Shown: in pieces, positions 52,059-59,666 of the stretch
How the letters are laid out: each line of letters begins with the position of its first letter
Numbering within the stretch: the first letter of the stretch is position 1
Assembly (NCBI RefSeq): GCF_001677335.1
Contig: NZ_LZYB01000009.1
Span: 1-64,000, forward strand
DNA length: 64,000 nt
From: Erythrobacter dokdonensis DSW-74
Lineage (GTDB): Bacteria; Pseudomonadota; Alphaproteobacteria; Sphingomonadales; Sphingomonadaceae
Direction: 5' to 3'
Translations under genes and position numbers: made by a program
Notes under the pieces: generated by a model
Seen by the model: the letters and a program-made list of their open reading frames with translations, nothing else
The model's database searches: none
Told to the model about the DNA's origin: nothing

Positions 52059-53798
52059 TTGGACAATCGCAATTTTCTTCTCGCTGTCGTGCTTTCCGGC
52101 CTGCTCATTCTCGGCTGGGATCTGGGCATGCGGTTTTTCTATCCCGAAGCTTCGATCAGCGCGCCGATGGATGCAGCTGAGCCTGTGTCGCAGACCAGCG
52201 CGGCGGACGCGCCCGGCACCCCAAAGGGTGCATCCGATCTCGGCGCGGATGCCGGGAAGATGCAGGTCATCAAGCTGAACGATGCGCTCGCCAGCCCTGA
52301 CCGGGTCGTAATCGACACCCCGCGCATTGCCGGCTCGATCAATCTTGTCGGCGCACGGATCGACGACGTGGTGCTGAAGGACTACCGCCAGACGGTGAAG
52401 AAGGATTCCGGTCCGGTGCGCCTGTTCGCGCCGGAAGGCACCCCGGACCAGTATTTCGCCGAATTCGGCTTTGTCACCGGCGGGGTGCGTCAGCCCTCGA
52501 CCGCGCGCTGGCAGGCTGACGGCGCGAAGCTCACGCCCGAGACCCCTGTCACCCTCACCCGCACCGATGCCGACGGCGTCAGCTATGCGATCCGCCTTTC
52601 GGTGGACAAGGATTACATGATCACCGCCGAGCAGAGCGCCACCAATGGCAGCCCGGCGGCGGCCATCATCCAGCCCTTCGCGCTGATCAAGCGCACCGAC
52701 CGCAACGCGACGCCCGACCAGTTCGTGGCCCATGCCGGCCCGGTCGGGGTGTTCGGCGGGACGCTGTGGGACCCGCATTCCTACGAGGAACTGGCCGAGC
52801 TGGGCGGCGAAAAGCCCGAAGGCGCGGCCAGCTGGCTTGGCTTTACCGACCAGTACTGGCTTTCCGCGCTGGTGCCCGGAAAGGGCGAGACGGACAGCGC
52901 CGGCTTCCGTTCGCTTGGCGACAGCCTGTTCCGTTCCGATCTCATCTACGCCGCGCAGACCGTCCCGACGGCAGGCAGCCTGAGCCAGCAGACCCGCCTC
53001 TATGCCGGGGCCAAGGATAGCGAGATCCTCGACAGTTACGAGGACAGCGGCATCACCTATTTCGGCAAGGCCATCAGCTGGGGCTGGTTCGAGATCATCG
53101 AAAAGCCGATCCTGTGGCTGCTGCGCACGCTCAACGGTCTGGTCGGCAATTTCGGTGTGGCGATCATCCTGCTCACCGTGATCATCCGCGGGGCCATGTT
53201 CCCGATTGCGCAGAAGCAGTTCGCCAGCATGGCCGCGATGAAGGCCATCCAGCCGAAGATGAAGGAGATCCAGGAACGCTTCAAGGACGACAAGCAGCGC
53301 CAGCAGCAGGAGATCATGAAGCTCTACAAGGACGAGAAGGTGAACCCGCTGGCGGGCTGTCTGCCGCTCGTGCTGCAGATCCCGATCTTCTTCGCGCTCT
53401 ACAAGGTGCTGGTGCTGGCGATCGAGATGCGTCACGAGCCGTTCTTCGCCTGGATCCGCGACCTTTCCGCCCCCGATCCGGCGCATATCCTCAACCTGTT
53501 CGGGATGCTGCCTTACGATGTGCCGGGCTTCCTTGCCATCGGTCCGCTGGCGATCCTGCTCGGCGTGACAATGTGGCTGACCTTCAAGCTCAACCCCACG
53601 GCGATGGACCCGGTGCAGCAGCAGATGTTCGCGATCATGCCGTGGATCCTGATGTTCGTGATGGCGCCCTTTGCCGCCGGCCTGCTGCTTTACTGGGTGA
53701 CCTCGAACATCCTCACGCTGGCGCAGCAGAGCTATCTCTATTCCAAGCACCCGCAGCTGAGAGCCGCGGCGGCGAAGGAAAAGGCAGCGAAGGGTTAG
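52059..53798 (+). CDS. yidC: Membrane protein insertase YidC
   Basis: A 579-residue inner membrane insertase. The first membrane segment is at about 5-24 (FLLAVVLSGLLILGW). A large periplasmic domain covers about 50-345. The conserved 60-kDa insertase core from about 350 has GVAIILLTVIIRGAMFPIAQKQ, the Arg of the hydrophilic groove and the PLAGCLPLVLQIPIFFALYKVL segment. It inserts and folds membrane proteins alone or with Sec. No ATG exists near the family start: TTG 52059 gives MDNRNF, and TTG 52053 is the alternative; GGGG lies upstream of both. The gene has 66 bases from yidD. Confidence 0.95.
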   Translation: MDNRNFLLAVVLSGLLILGWDLGMRFFYPEASISAPMDAAEPVSQTSAADAPGTPKGASDLGADAGKMQVIKLNDALASPDRVVIDTPRIAGSINLVGARIDDVVLKDYRQTVKKDSGPVRLFAPEGTPDQYFAEFGFVTGGVRQPSTARWQADGAKLTPETPVTLTRTDADGVSYAIRLSVDKDYMITAEQSATNGSPAAAIIQPFALIKRTDRNATPDQFVAHAGPVGVFGGTLWDPHSYEELAELGGEKPEGAASWLGFTDQYWLSALVPGKGETDSAGFRSLGDSLFRSDLIYAAQTVPTAGSLSQQTRLYAGAKDSEILDSYEDSGITYFGKAISWGWFEIIEKPILWLLRTLNGLVGNFGVAIILLTVIIRGAMFPIAQKQFASMAAMKAIQPKMKEIQERFKDDKQRQQQEIMKLYKDEKVNPLAGCLPLVLQIPIFFALYKVLVLAIEMRHEPFFAWIRDLSAPDPAHILNLFGMLPYDVPGFLAIGPLAILLGVTMWLTFKLNPTAMDPVQQQMFAIMPWILMFVMAPFAAGLLLYWVTSNILTLAQQSYLYSKHPQLRAAAAKEKAAKG

Positions 53799-53802
53799 GC
53801 GC

Positions 53803-54495
53803 GTGAGCGATCCGGAAGACCAGGCCGCGCTCGAGGAAGCGGCATCGAAGCTGTTTTCCGGGCCGGTGGACTTCCTGCTGTCCGCCCCGCAGCTCAAATT
53901 CCTGCCCGATCCGGTGGTGCCGGAGATTGCCTTCTGCGGGCGCTCGAACGTCGGCAAGTCATCGCTGCTCAACGCGCTTACGGGCCGCAAGGCGATTGCC
54001 CGCGCCTCGGTCACGCCGGGGCGCACGCAGGAACTGAATTTCTTCGATGTGGGCAGGCCAAGGGACGAGAGCGTGGAGGACGGTGCGCTGCCGCTGTTCC
54101 GGTTGGTCGACATGCCCGGCTACGGCTTTGCCAAGGCCCCGCTGAAGGTGGTCGAGAAGTGGAAGGCGCTGGTCAATTCCTACCTGCGCGGGCGGCAGGT
54201 GCTTTCGCGCACGCTGGTGCTGGTCGACAGCCGCCACGGGCTGAAAGAGGTCGACCGGGCGATGATGAAGATGCTCGATGAAGCCGCCGTCGGCTACCGC
54301 ATCGTGCTGACCAAGACCGACAAGATCAAGGCCAGCGAACTCGCCGCCGTGACCGAACGCACCATTGCCGAAGCGCGCAAGCATGTCGCCGCGCACCCGG
54401 AAATCCACCAGACCAGCGCGGAAAAGGGCATGGGCATTGAGCGCTTGCGCGCCGCCGTGGTGGCCGACGCGCTGGGCGAAGACTGGACGGGCTAG
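53803..54495 (+). CDS. engB: Ribosome biogenesis GTPase EngB/YihA
   Basis: A 230-residue GTPase of the EngB family. G1 is GRSNVGKSSLLNAL, G2 contains TPGRTQELNFF, G3 is DMPGYGFA and G4 is TKTDKIK. It acts in large-subunit assembly. GTG 53803 starts the protein 4 bases after yidC; ATGs further in would delete conserved sequence. The yidC-engB pairing is standard in alphaproteobacteria. Confidence 0.95.
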   Translation: MSDPEDQAALEEAASKLFSGPVDFLLSAPQLKFLPDPVVPEIAFCGRSNVGKSSLLNALTGRKAIARASVTPGRTQELNFFDVGRPRDESVEDGALPLFRLVDMPGYGFAKAPLKVVEKWKALVNSYLRGRQVLSRTLVLVDSRHGLKEVDRAMMKMLDEAAVGYRIVLTKTDKIKASELAAVTERTIAEARKHVAAHPEIHQTSAEKGMGIERLRAAVVADALGEDWTG

Positions 54496-54604
54496 CGCGC
54501 CGGGGTTTCGCGGGCTCAGCCGCATAACATCCTGATCGCACTGGCTTACTCTTAAGCGACGGTTCAGCTTCCGGGAATTACGCCTGCTCCAAAGGAGAGG
54601 TGAG

Positions 54605-55330
54605 GTGCACAGGCGTATCCTGCAAAGGTGGCCATTCTTGCTCGCCGGCGCGATGGTGGCGGCATTGCCCGTTTCGCTTCCGGCCGCCGCGGAAACGCGC
54701 GAAGCTTATCTCGAAAGTCTCCGGATGATCTGCGCGCCGGGCTGCAAGGGGCCGCGCGACCTGCTGCGCAGCGCCCGCAAGGAAGGGCGTGGCGGCGATC
54801 AGGATATCGCCGGGATCATCGACGTTGCCGATGTCTCGATGTGGAATGGCAAATACATGCTGCATTCCGACATTCCCGATGCACTTTTCGGCCCGCGCGC
54901 CGGATCGCAGACCCCGCTGAGCCTGCAACCGCTCACCGAACCGAACATCATTGTGATCGAGATGGATGAGGCGACCTTCTTCAACCTGCTGAACGTGCCG
55001 ACCCCGCAGGAACAGGCCGCGATGCAGGCCGAGTCGGAACGCAATGGCGGGATTGTGGTCGAGCGTGACCGCAGGCGCAACCTTACCAAACCCACGCTTG
55101 CCACCCTTCGCACCATGTTCCGCAATCGCCGCGTCGTGGTGCGCGGCAAGCCGCGGCTTGAGGCAGTATTCGTCGGAGCGCGCCGCGATTTCCGGCGCAA
55201 GAAGCTGTTCATCGAACTGGATGATGCGGGCGACCTCGCCTTCCTGCCGCGCTACGACAGGAACGGAGAGCCGATTTTCGACGGCCCGCTCGAAGGGCTG
55301 CGCACAGCCTACGCGGCCACCGGCCACTAA
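54605..55330 (+). CDS. Hypothetical secreted protein
   Basis: I do not recognise this 241-residue protein. A signal peptide is clear: RRILQRWPFLLAGAMVAALPVSLPAAAE, broken here at about residue 29. A CAPGCKG motif near 44-49 is the only Cys pair. The rest is mixed alpha/beta with an Arg-rich segment and a DLAFLPRYDRNGEP segment before the C-terminus, and no obvious catalytic site. The start is GTG 54605, backed by CAAAGGAGAGGTGAG. It stands alone behind engB and converges with the DUF305-LVIVD gene. Confidence 0.75.
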   Translation: MHRRILQRWPFLLAGAMVAALPVSLPAAAETREAYLESLRMICAPGCKGPRDLLRSARKEGRGGDQDIAGIIDVADVSMWNGKYMLHSDIPDALFGPRAGSQTPLSLQPLTEPNIIVIEMDEATFFNLLNVPTPQEQAAMQAESERNGGIVVERDRRRNLTKPTLATLRTMFRNRRVVVRGKPRLEAVFVGARRDFRRKKLFIELDDAGDLAFLPRYDRNGEPIFDGPLEGLRTAYAATGH

Positions 55331-55378
55331 GCCTCTATCCCCGGCAAGACGCGGGAGGGCGCAGCCCCCCCGCCCCGG

Positions 55379-57682
55379 TTATCCGCCCTTGCGGCTCGCT
55401 TCGGCGGCTTCGATCGCGGCGCTGTCCCAGGTCACCTCGGTCTGGGTCTGCGGGTTGAACCGACCGCCCTCATACCGCGCCGCGCCTGCTGCCGCGATCT
55501 CGGCCTCGGTCAGGAACTCGCTCGGTTCGAGCTTGAACACGTCGATCCCGCGGGTGATCTCGGTCCCGTAGATGTGGCCCCTGTACCAGTAGACCGACCA
55601 GTAACCGCCAAGCACCAGCTGCTTGTCGTCAATCGGCCCGCGATCGAAGAAGGCGATTTCCCTGGGGTTGTCGCTGTCGGTGAAGTCCATCACCGATAGC
55701 CCGCCCTGATACCAGGCTTGCGCGAACAGGTCGCGGCCCGGCACCGGAATGATCGAACCATTGTGGGCGACGCAGTTCTCCATGTCGCTCTGCGGCCCGG
55801 GCAGCTTGTAGTGCGCACGGAACTTCAGCTTGCCGTCGACCACATCATACACCGCGTTGGCGCCCCAGGTCTTGGGGTCGGAGGCCTTGCAGCGCGGCCG
55901 CCCGCCGCCGCCCCATTCGTCGGTGAAGATCACCTTGGTGCCGTCATTGTTGAAGGTGGCCGAGTGCCAGTAGGCAAAGGTCGTGTCGGTCACCGCGTCG
56001 ATACGCTTCGGGTTCAGCGGATCGCGGATGTCGAACAGGATGCCGTTGCCCGAACAGGCGCCCGCCGCGATGCCCTTGGACGGGAACACGGTGATGTCGT
56101 GGCAGTGATCGGTCGTGGCGGTGCGCTGCGTGCCCTCGCCATGATCGCCGCCGCGCCACAGACCGGCGATCTCGCCCGTCTCGGTGTCGGCGAAGACGCG
56201 CGGGCTCTTGACGATGCGCGCCTTGGAGGGATCGGAGACTGGGATCTCGATCACGTCGACCGAGAACAGCGCGGTGCGGGTGTCGCCCGGAATTTCGCCG
56301 ATGCACCCCGCGAGCTCCTCTTCCTCGCGGATGCCTGCGGTGCCGGAATTGTAGACGATGATGCGTGTGTCATCGGCGCTGACGATCGAATGGGTGTGGC
56401 TGCCCCGGCAGGTCTGCACCCCGCCGACCTGGCGCGGGCGCGTCAGGTCGGAAATGTCGAAGATGCGCAAGCCCCGGAAGCGGTCCTCGCTGACCTTGCC
56501 GTCAACGCCCTGCAATCCGCAGTCCACGCGCCCGCGGGTCTGCTCGACGCTCATCACGAGGATATTGCCGACCACCGAGACATCGCCTTGCCCGCCCGGA
56601 CACACGACCGAGCTCATCAGGTTGGGCACGCCGTCCGCGCCCAGCTTGTAGATGTTGAAGCCGTGATAGCTGCCGGCCACAAGCACATCGTCGAAGAACG
56701 CCATGTCGGTATTGGCGAAGTCGAGCAGGGGCGAGCGCTCGGCGAACTGGGTGAGGCTTTCTTCCTCGCCGCGCTCGGGCGTTTCGCTTTCGGCGCCCTC
56801 TGCTTCAGGGGCGGCTTCAGCTTCGGGCTTGGCTTCGGCCTTGACGTCGGCCTTGGCCTTTTCGTCCTTCTTTTTTTCATCCTCGCGCGGCGGGACCGGC
56901 GGACGAAGATCGGCGGGATTGTCGGGATTGAAGAAACCTGCAGGCTTGCGCAGGCTGGCGACCTTCGTGAGATTGAAGATCGCCTCACCGGCATTGTCGA
57001 AGCCCGCAGCCAGTCCCGCGCGCGGATCTTCCGAAAGGCCGGCCAGCAGCACGTCCATGCGCTCGATCTCGCCGGTCTGCTCGTTCTCGATATCGCCGAC
57101 GAAGCGGTAGAGCACCGGATCGGCCGCGGTGCCGGGCTGGCGCAGCAGCTCCTTCACCATGTCCAGCGCGCCTTCGTGGTGGGCGATCATCAGGGTGAGG
57201 AACTGGCGATCGAACTCAACCCCCTTGGCCTGCGCAAGTGCCTTCATCTGATCGGGACTCGCCATTCCGGCCATCATGTGATGCATATGCGCGCCGTGAC
57301 CCTTCATCTTCGGGTCTTCTGCCGGCTCCCCCCGTTCGGCCAGCCAGCTCTTCATGAAGGCGATTTCATCGGCCTGGCTCGATTCGATGCGTCCGGCGAT
57401 GTCGACGATTTCCTCGGTATTGGTACGGTCCTTGACCAGCACCGCCATTTCCACCGCCTGCTGGTGGTGGACGATCATGTGCTGCATGAAGGTCACGTCG
57501 GCCGGGGCATAGCTTGTCGCGGCGAGTTTGGTCGCTTCCTCGGCGGTAAGCGTGCGGCTGTCCTGCCCCGGCGCGCCCGGCTGGATGATCGGCACGCTCT
57601 GGGCCATGGCAATGCCGGAGGCGGAAAGCAGCAATACGGACAGGAAAGCGCCAGAGGCGCGCAAGGCGGATGCGTTGGTCAT
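55379..57682 (-). CDS. DUF305-LVIVD repeat fusion protein, secreted
   Basis: A 767-residue exported protein with a signal peptide ending AMAQS near residue 28. A His-rich DUF305 domain covers about 55-215: FMQHMIVHHQQAVEMA, HMHHMM and LMIAHHEGALDMV, a possible metal-binding pattern seen in CopM-type proteins. A Lys/Glu/Ala/Pro-rich linker covers about 275-330. The rest is a beta-propeller-like LVIVD-repeat region: repeats such as FDISDLTRP, FDIRDPLNPKRI, and MDFTDSDNPREI. Function is unknown; metal handling at the cell surface is only a guess. ATG 57682 has AGAAGGGAC upstream. It diverges from the beta-lactamase-like gene across 277 bases with no further gene. Confidence 0.85.
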   Translation of the reverse strand: MTNASALRASGAFLSVLLLSASGIAMAQSVPIIQPGAPGQDSRTLTAEEATKLAATSYAPADVTFMQHMIVHHQQAVEMAVLVKDRTNTEEIVDIAGRIESSQADEIAFMKSWLAERGEPAEDPKMKGHGAHMHHMMAGMASPDQMKALAQAKGVEFDRQFLTLMIAHHEGALDMVKELLRQPGTAADPVLYRFVGDIENEQTGEIERMDVLLAGLSEDPRAGLAAGFDNAGEAIFNLTKVASLRKPAGFFNPDNPADLRPPVPPREDEKKKDEKAKADVKAEAKPEAEAAPEAEGAESETPERGEEESLTQFAERSPLLDFANTDMAFFDDVLVAGSYHGFNIYKLGADGVPNLMSSVVCPGGQGDVSVVGNILVMSVEQTRGRVDCGLQGVDGKVSEDRFRGLRIFDISDLTRPRQVGGVQTCRGSHTHSIVSADDTRIIVYNSGTAGIREEEELAGCIGEIPGDTRTALFSVDVIEIPVSDPSKARIVKSPRVFADTETGEIAGLWRGGDHGEGTQRTATTDHCHDITVFPSKGIAAGACSGNGILFDIRDPLNPKRIDAVTDTTFAYWHSATFNNDGTKVIFTDEWGGGGRPRCKASDPKTWGANAVYDVVDGKLKFRAHYKLPGPQSDMENCVAHNGSIIPVPGRDLFAQAWYQGGLSVMDFTDSDNPREIAFFDRGPIDDKQLVLGGYWSVYWYRGHIYGTEITRGIDVFKLEPSEFLTEAEIAAAGAARYEGGRFNPQTQTEVTWDSAAIEAAEASRKGG

Positions 57683-57959
57683 GATGTCCCTTCTAACCGG
57701 ATGATAGACAGGCAGACTGCCGCCGCAGGCACGCCAGTCAAGGGGAGGAATGGTGCCTCCGGCCCAATTTCGACCAACCGGCAACGCAATCCGAGCAGCC
57801 GCATTGACGCACCATGGATGGCGAGGATGCCGAGTCGGCCCGGTCGTGCCATGCGCACCTTTCGTCGCAGACGGCGAAATGAAGTCTTGCCGCGACGAAT
57901 CGGGCGTGCGTAGGGTGAGCGTTAAGTCGCCCGCAACCGTGAAGGAGTAACTTCAGGCC

Positions 57960-59006
57960 ATGGCACGCACCCGCCTTTCCGCCCTCGTTACCGGCCTTGT
58001 CACCGGCCTCGCCGGGCTGTGCGCAGTCCTTGCCGCACCCGCCGCGGCGCAGACGCAGGAATTGCAGTCGCGCTTCGACGAGGCCTTTGGCACCGAGGTC
58101 CGCAAGCCGCAGACCTTCGAGGCGATCTATGCATCGAGCTTCGAACAGCGCATTGCCGAGCTGGCCGAACCGTCGCGCGGGCGGATCGGCGTGGCCGCGA
58201 TCGACCTTGCCACGGGCGAGGAAGTGATGGTGCTGGGCGACCAGCTGTTCCCGATGGCCTCGACCAGCAAGATCGCGGTCGCGGCGACCTATCTCGAGAT
58301 GGTGGAGAAGGGGCGCTATTCGCTGACTTCGGAATTCCCGCTGTTGCTCCCGGTCCGTTCGGCCAAGTTCTCCTCGGCCCGCGCGCCGGTGCGACAGGGG
58401 CAGTACATGCCCGCGATCGACCTGATCGAGATCATGATCACCCGCTCGTCCAATCCGGCGACCGACGCGCTGCTGGCCGCGGTCGGCGGGCCGGGCGTGG
58501 TGACCGACTGGGTGCACTCCCAGGGCATCGAGCAATTCAGCATCAACCGCGATATCGCCACGCTGGTGCGCGATGACGGCGAGCACAATCCGGCCATCCA
58601 TATCGACCCGCGCGATGCCGCCACCCCGCGCGCCATGGTGCGGCTGCTGGCCGGGCTCTATCGCGGCGAGTTCCTGTCCGACGAAAGCCGCCGCGTGCTG
58701 CTGGGCGCGATGAGCCGCACCGTGACCGGCAAGCGCCGGATCGTCGCGCACATGCCGGAAGAGGCCCGGGTAAGCCACAAGACCGGCTCGCTCAGCAACA
58801 CCTCAAGCGATATCGGCATCATCGAATCGCCTGATGGCCGGGCGATTGCGGTAGCGATTTACGTGACGGGGCAAGGCACCCGTCTTGCCCGCGAGGAGCG
58901 CATCGCGGCCATTGCCCGCGCGCTGTATGACGGTTTCGCCGTGCGCGCCCAGCAGCGCGATCCGGCGCGCAACTGGGCCAGCGCCCCCTACGGCAACGGC
59001 GGCTGA
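57960..59006 (+). CDS. Class A beta-lactamase-like serine hydrolase
   Basis: A 348-residue secreted protein. The signal peptide ends Ala-Ala-Ala-Gln near 31. Active-site motifs: SxxK is STSK with Ser101 and Lys104; SxN is Ser-Ser-Asn at 163-165 in place of Ser-Asp-Asn; KTG is at 274-276. In the omega loop, RDDGEHN lines up with the class A RWEPELN, so Asp206 takes the place of Glu166 while Asn210 matches Asn170. So it may hydrolyse beta-lactams slowly or act on another acyl substrate. RBS GGAGTAAC lies before ATG 57960. It converges with the Ala-rich lipoprotein; a hairpin lies between. Confidence 0.85.
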   Translation: MARTRLSALVTGLVTGLAGLCAVLAAPAAAQTQELQSRFDEAFGTEVRKPQTFEAIYASSFEQRIAELAEPSRGRIGVAAIDLATGEEVMVLGDQLFPMASTSKIAVAATYLEMVEKGRYSLTSEFPLLLPVRSAKFSSARAPVRQGQYMPAIDLIEIMITRSSNPATDALLAAVGGPGVVTDWVHSQGIEQFSINRDIATLVRDDGEHNPAIHIDPRDAATPRAMVRLLAGLYRGEFLSDESRRVLLGAMSRTVTGKRRIVAHMPEEARVSHKTGSLSNTSSDIGIIESPDGRAIAVAIYVTGQGTRLAREERIAAIARALYDGFAVRAQQRDPARNWASAPYGNGG

Positions 59007-59046
59007 ACCCGCACCGCAAGGTTCAGGACCACACATGACGCAAAAG

Positions 59047-59084
59047 GAAAGGGCGGCGCCTTGCGGCACCGCCCTTCCTGTTTG
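59047..59084. terminator. Shared bidirectional hairpin terminator
   Basis: AGGGCGGCGCC at 59050-59060 pairs with GGCACCGCCCT at 59065-59075 with one mismatch around a TTGC loop. Short T-rich tails lie on each side (TTT at 59080-59083 on plus; CCTTTTG on the minus strand). It lies between convergent genes (stops at 59006 and 59120). Confidence 0.7.
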
Positions 59085-59119
59085 ACCATCACTGCCTCAG
59101 CAGTGCGATCAGATCCGAA

Positions 59120-59407
59120 TTACTCGGCAGCCTTCTCGGCAGCGGCAGCCACGTCAGCGGCGGCGTCAGCAACGGCGTCAGCGCCTTCAGCGGCGGCGTC
59201 GGCAGCAGCGGCAGCAGCGTCTTCGGCACCTTCAGCGGCGGCGTCAGCGGCGGCTTCGGCGCCTTCGGCGGCGGCGTCAGCATTGGCTTCGGCGTCGGCA
59301 GCCATCGCGTCGACAGCTTCTTCGGTTTCGGTGGCGGTTTCGCCCGAGCAAGCGGCGAGGCCGAGAGCCGAGGTGGCGATGGCAGCAGCCAGAACGATCT
59401 TACGCAT
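59120..59407 (-). CDS. Ala-rich repetitive lipoprotein
   Basis: A 95-residue predicted lipoprotein: MRKIVLAAAIATSALGLAACSGE has a LAAC lipobox with Cys20. The mature 75 residues are almost all Ala, Glu, Asp and Gly with an imperfect DAAAEGAE-type repeat, likely one long amphipathic acidic helix. The low-complexity composition resembles surface or stress-related helical proteins; no activity can be assigned. The ATG 59407 follows a weak site (AAAAAGGATTTCATCACT). Repetition in the DNA follows from the protein pattern. Confidence 0.75.
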   Translation of the reverse strand: MRKIVLAAAIATSALGLAACSGETATETEEAVDAMAADAEANADAAAEGAEAAADAAAEGAEDAAAAAADAAAEGADAVADAAADVAAAAEKAAE

Positions 59408-59666
59408 AGTGATGAAATCCTTTTTCAGCGATTGTCCCGCGTTCCTTAAGGAAGCGCGGCGAAACCGGTATCTGACCCCCGGGTCCGGATCGGGAAATAG
59501 TGGCAAGATTGCGGCAGCGCAAGCCAATTAAGGCATTCCAGCCCCAATCTCGCCACTTTTCCGCCACATTTCGTCCGGCATTTGCGGCGGCCCGTCGCGG
59601 ACGCGCGCCGGTCATCGCGCCGTCAAAGCGGCTACCGCGCCGCGCTGGCGGATGCTAGCAGGCGGC

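Noticed and set aside
54550..54566. Second CtrA-like site TTAA-N7-TTCA upstream of the secreted protein at 54605
   Set aside because: The second half-site departs from TTAA, so the match is too weak to claim.
59061..59531. Ala/Ser-rich plus-strand frame opposite the Ala-rich lipoprotein
   Set aside because: It mirrors the repetitive codons of the opposite gene, has no start context, and lacks a lipobox or signal peptide of its own.
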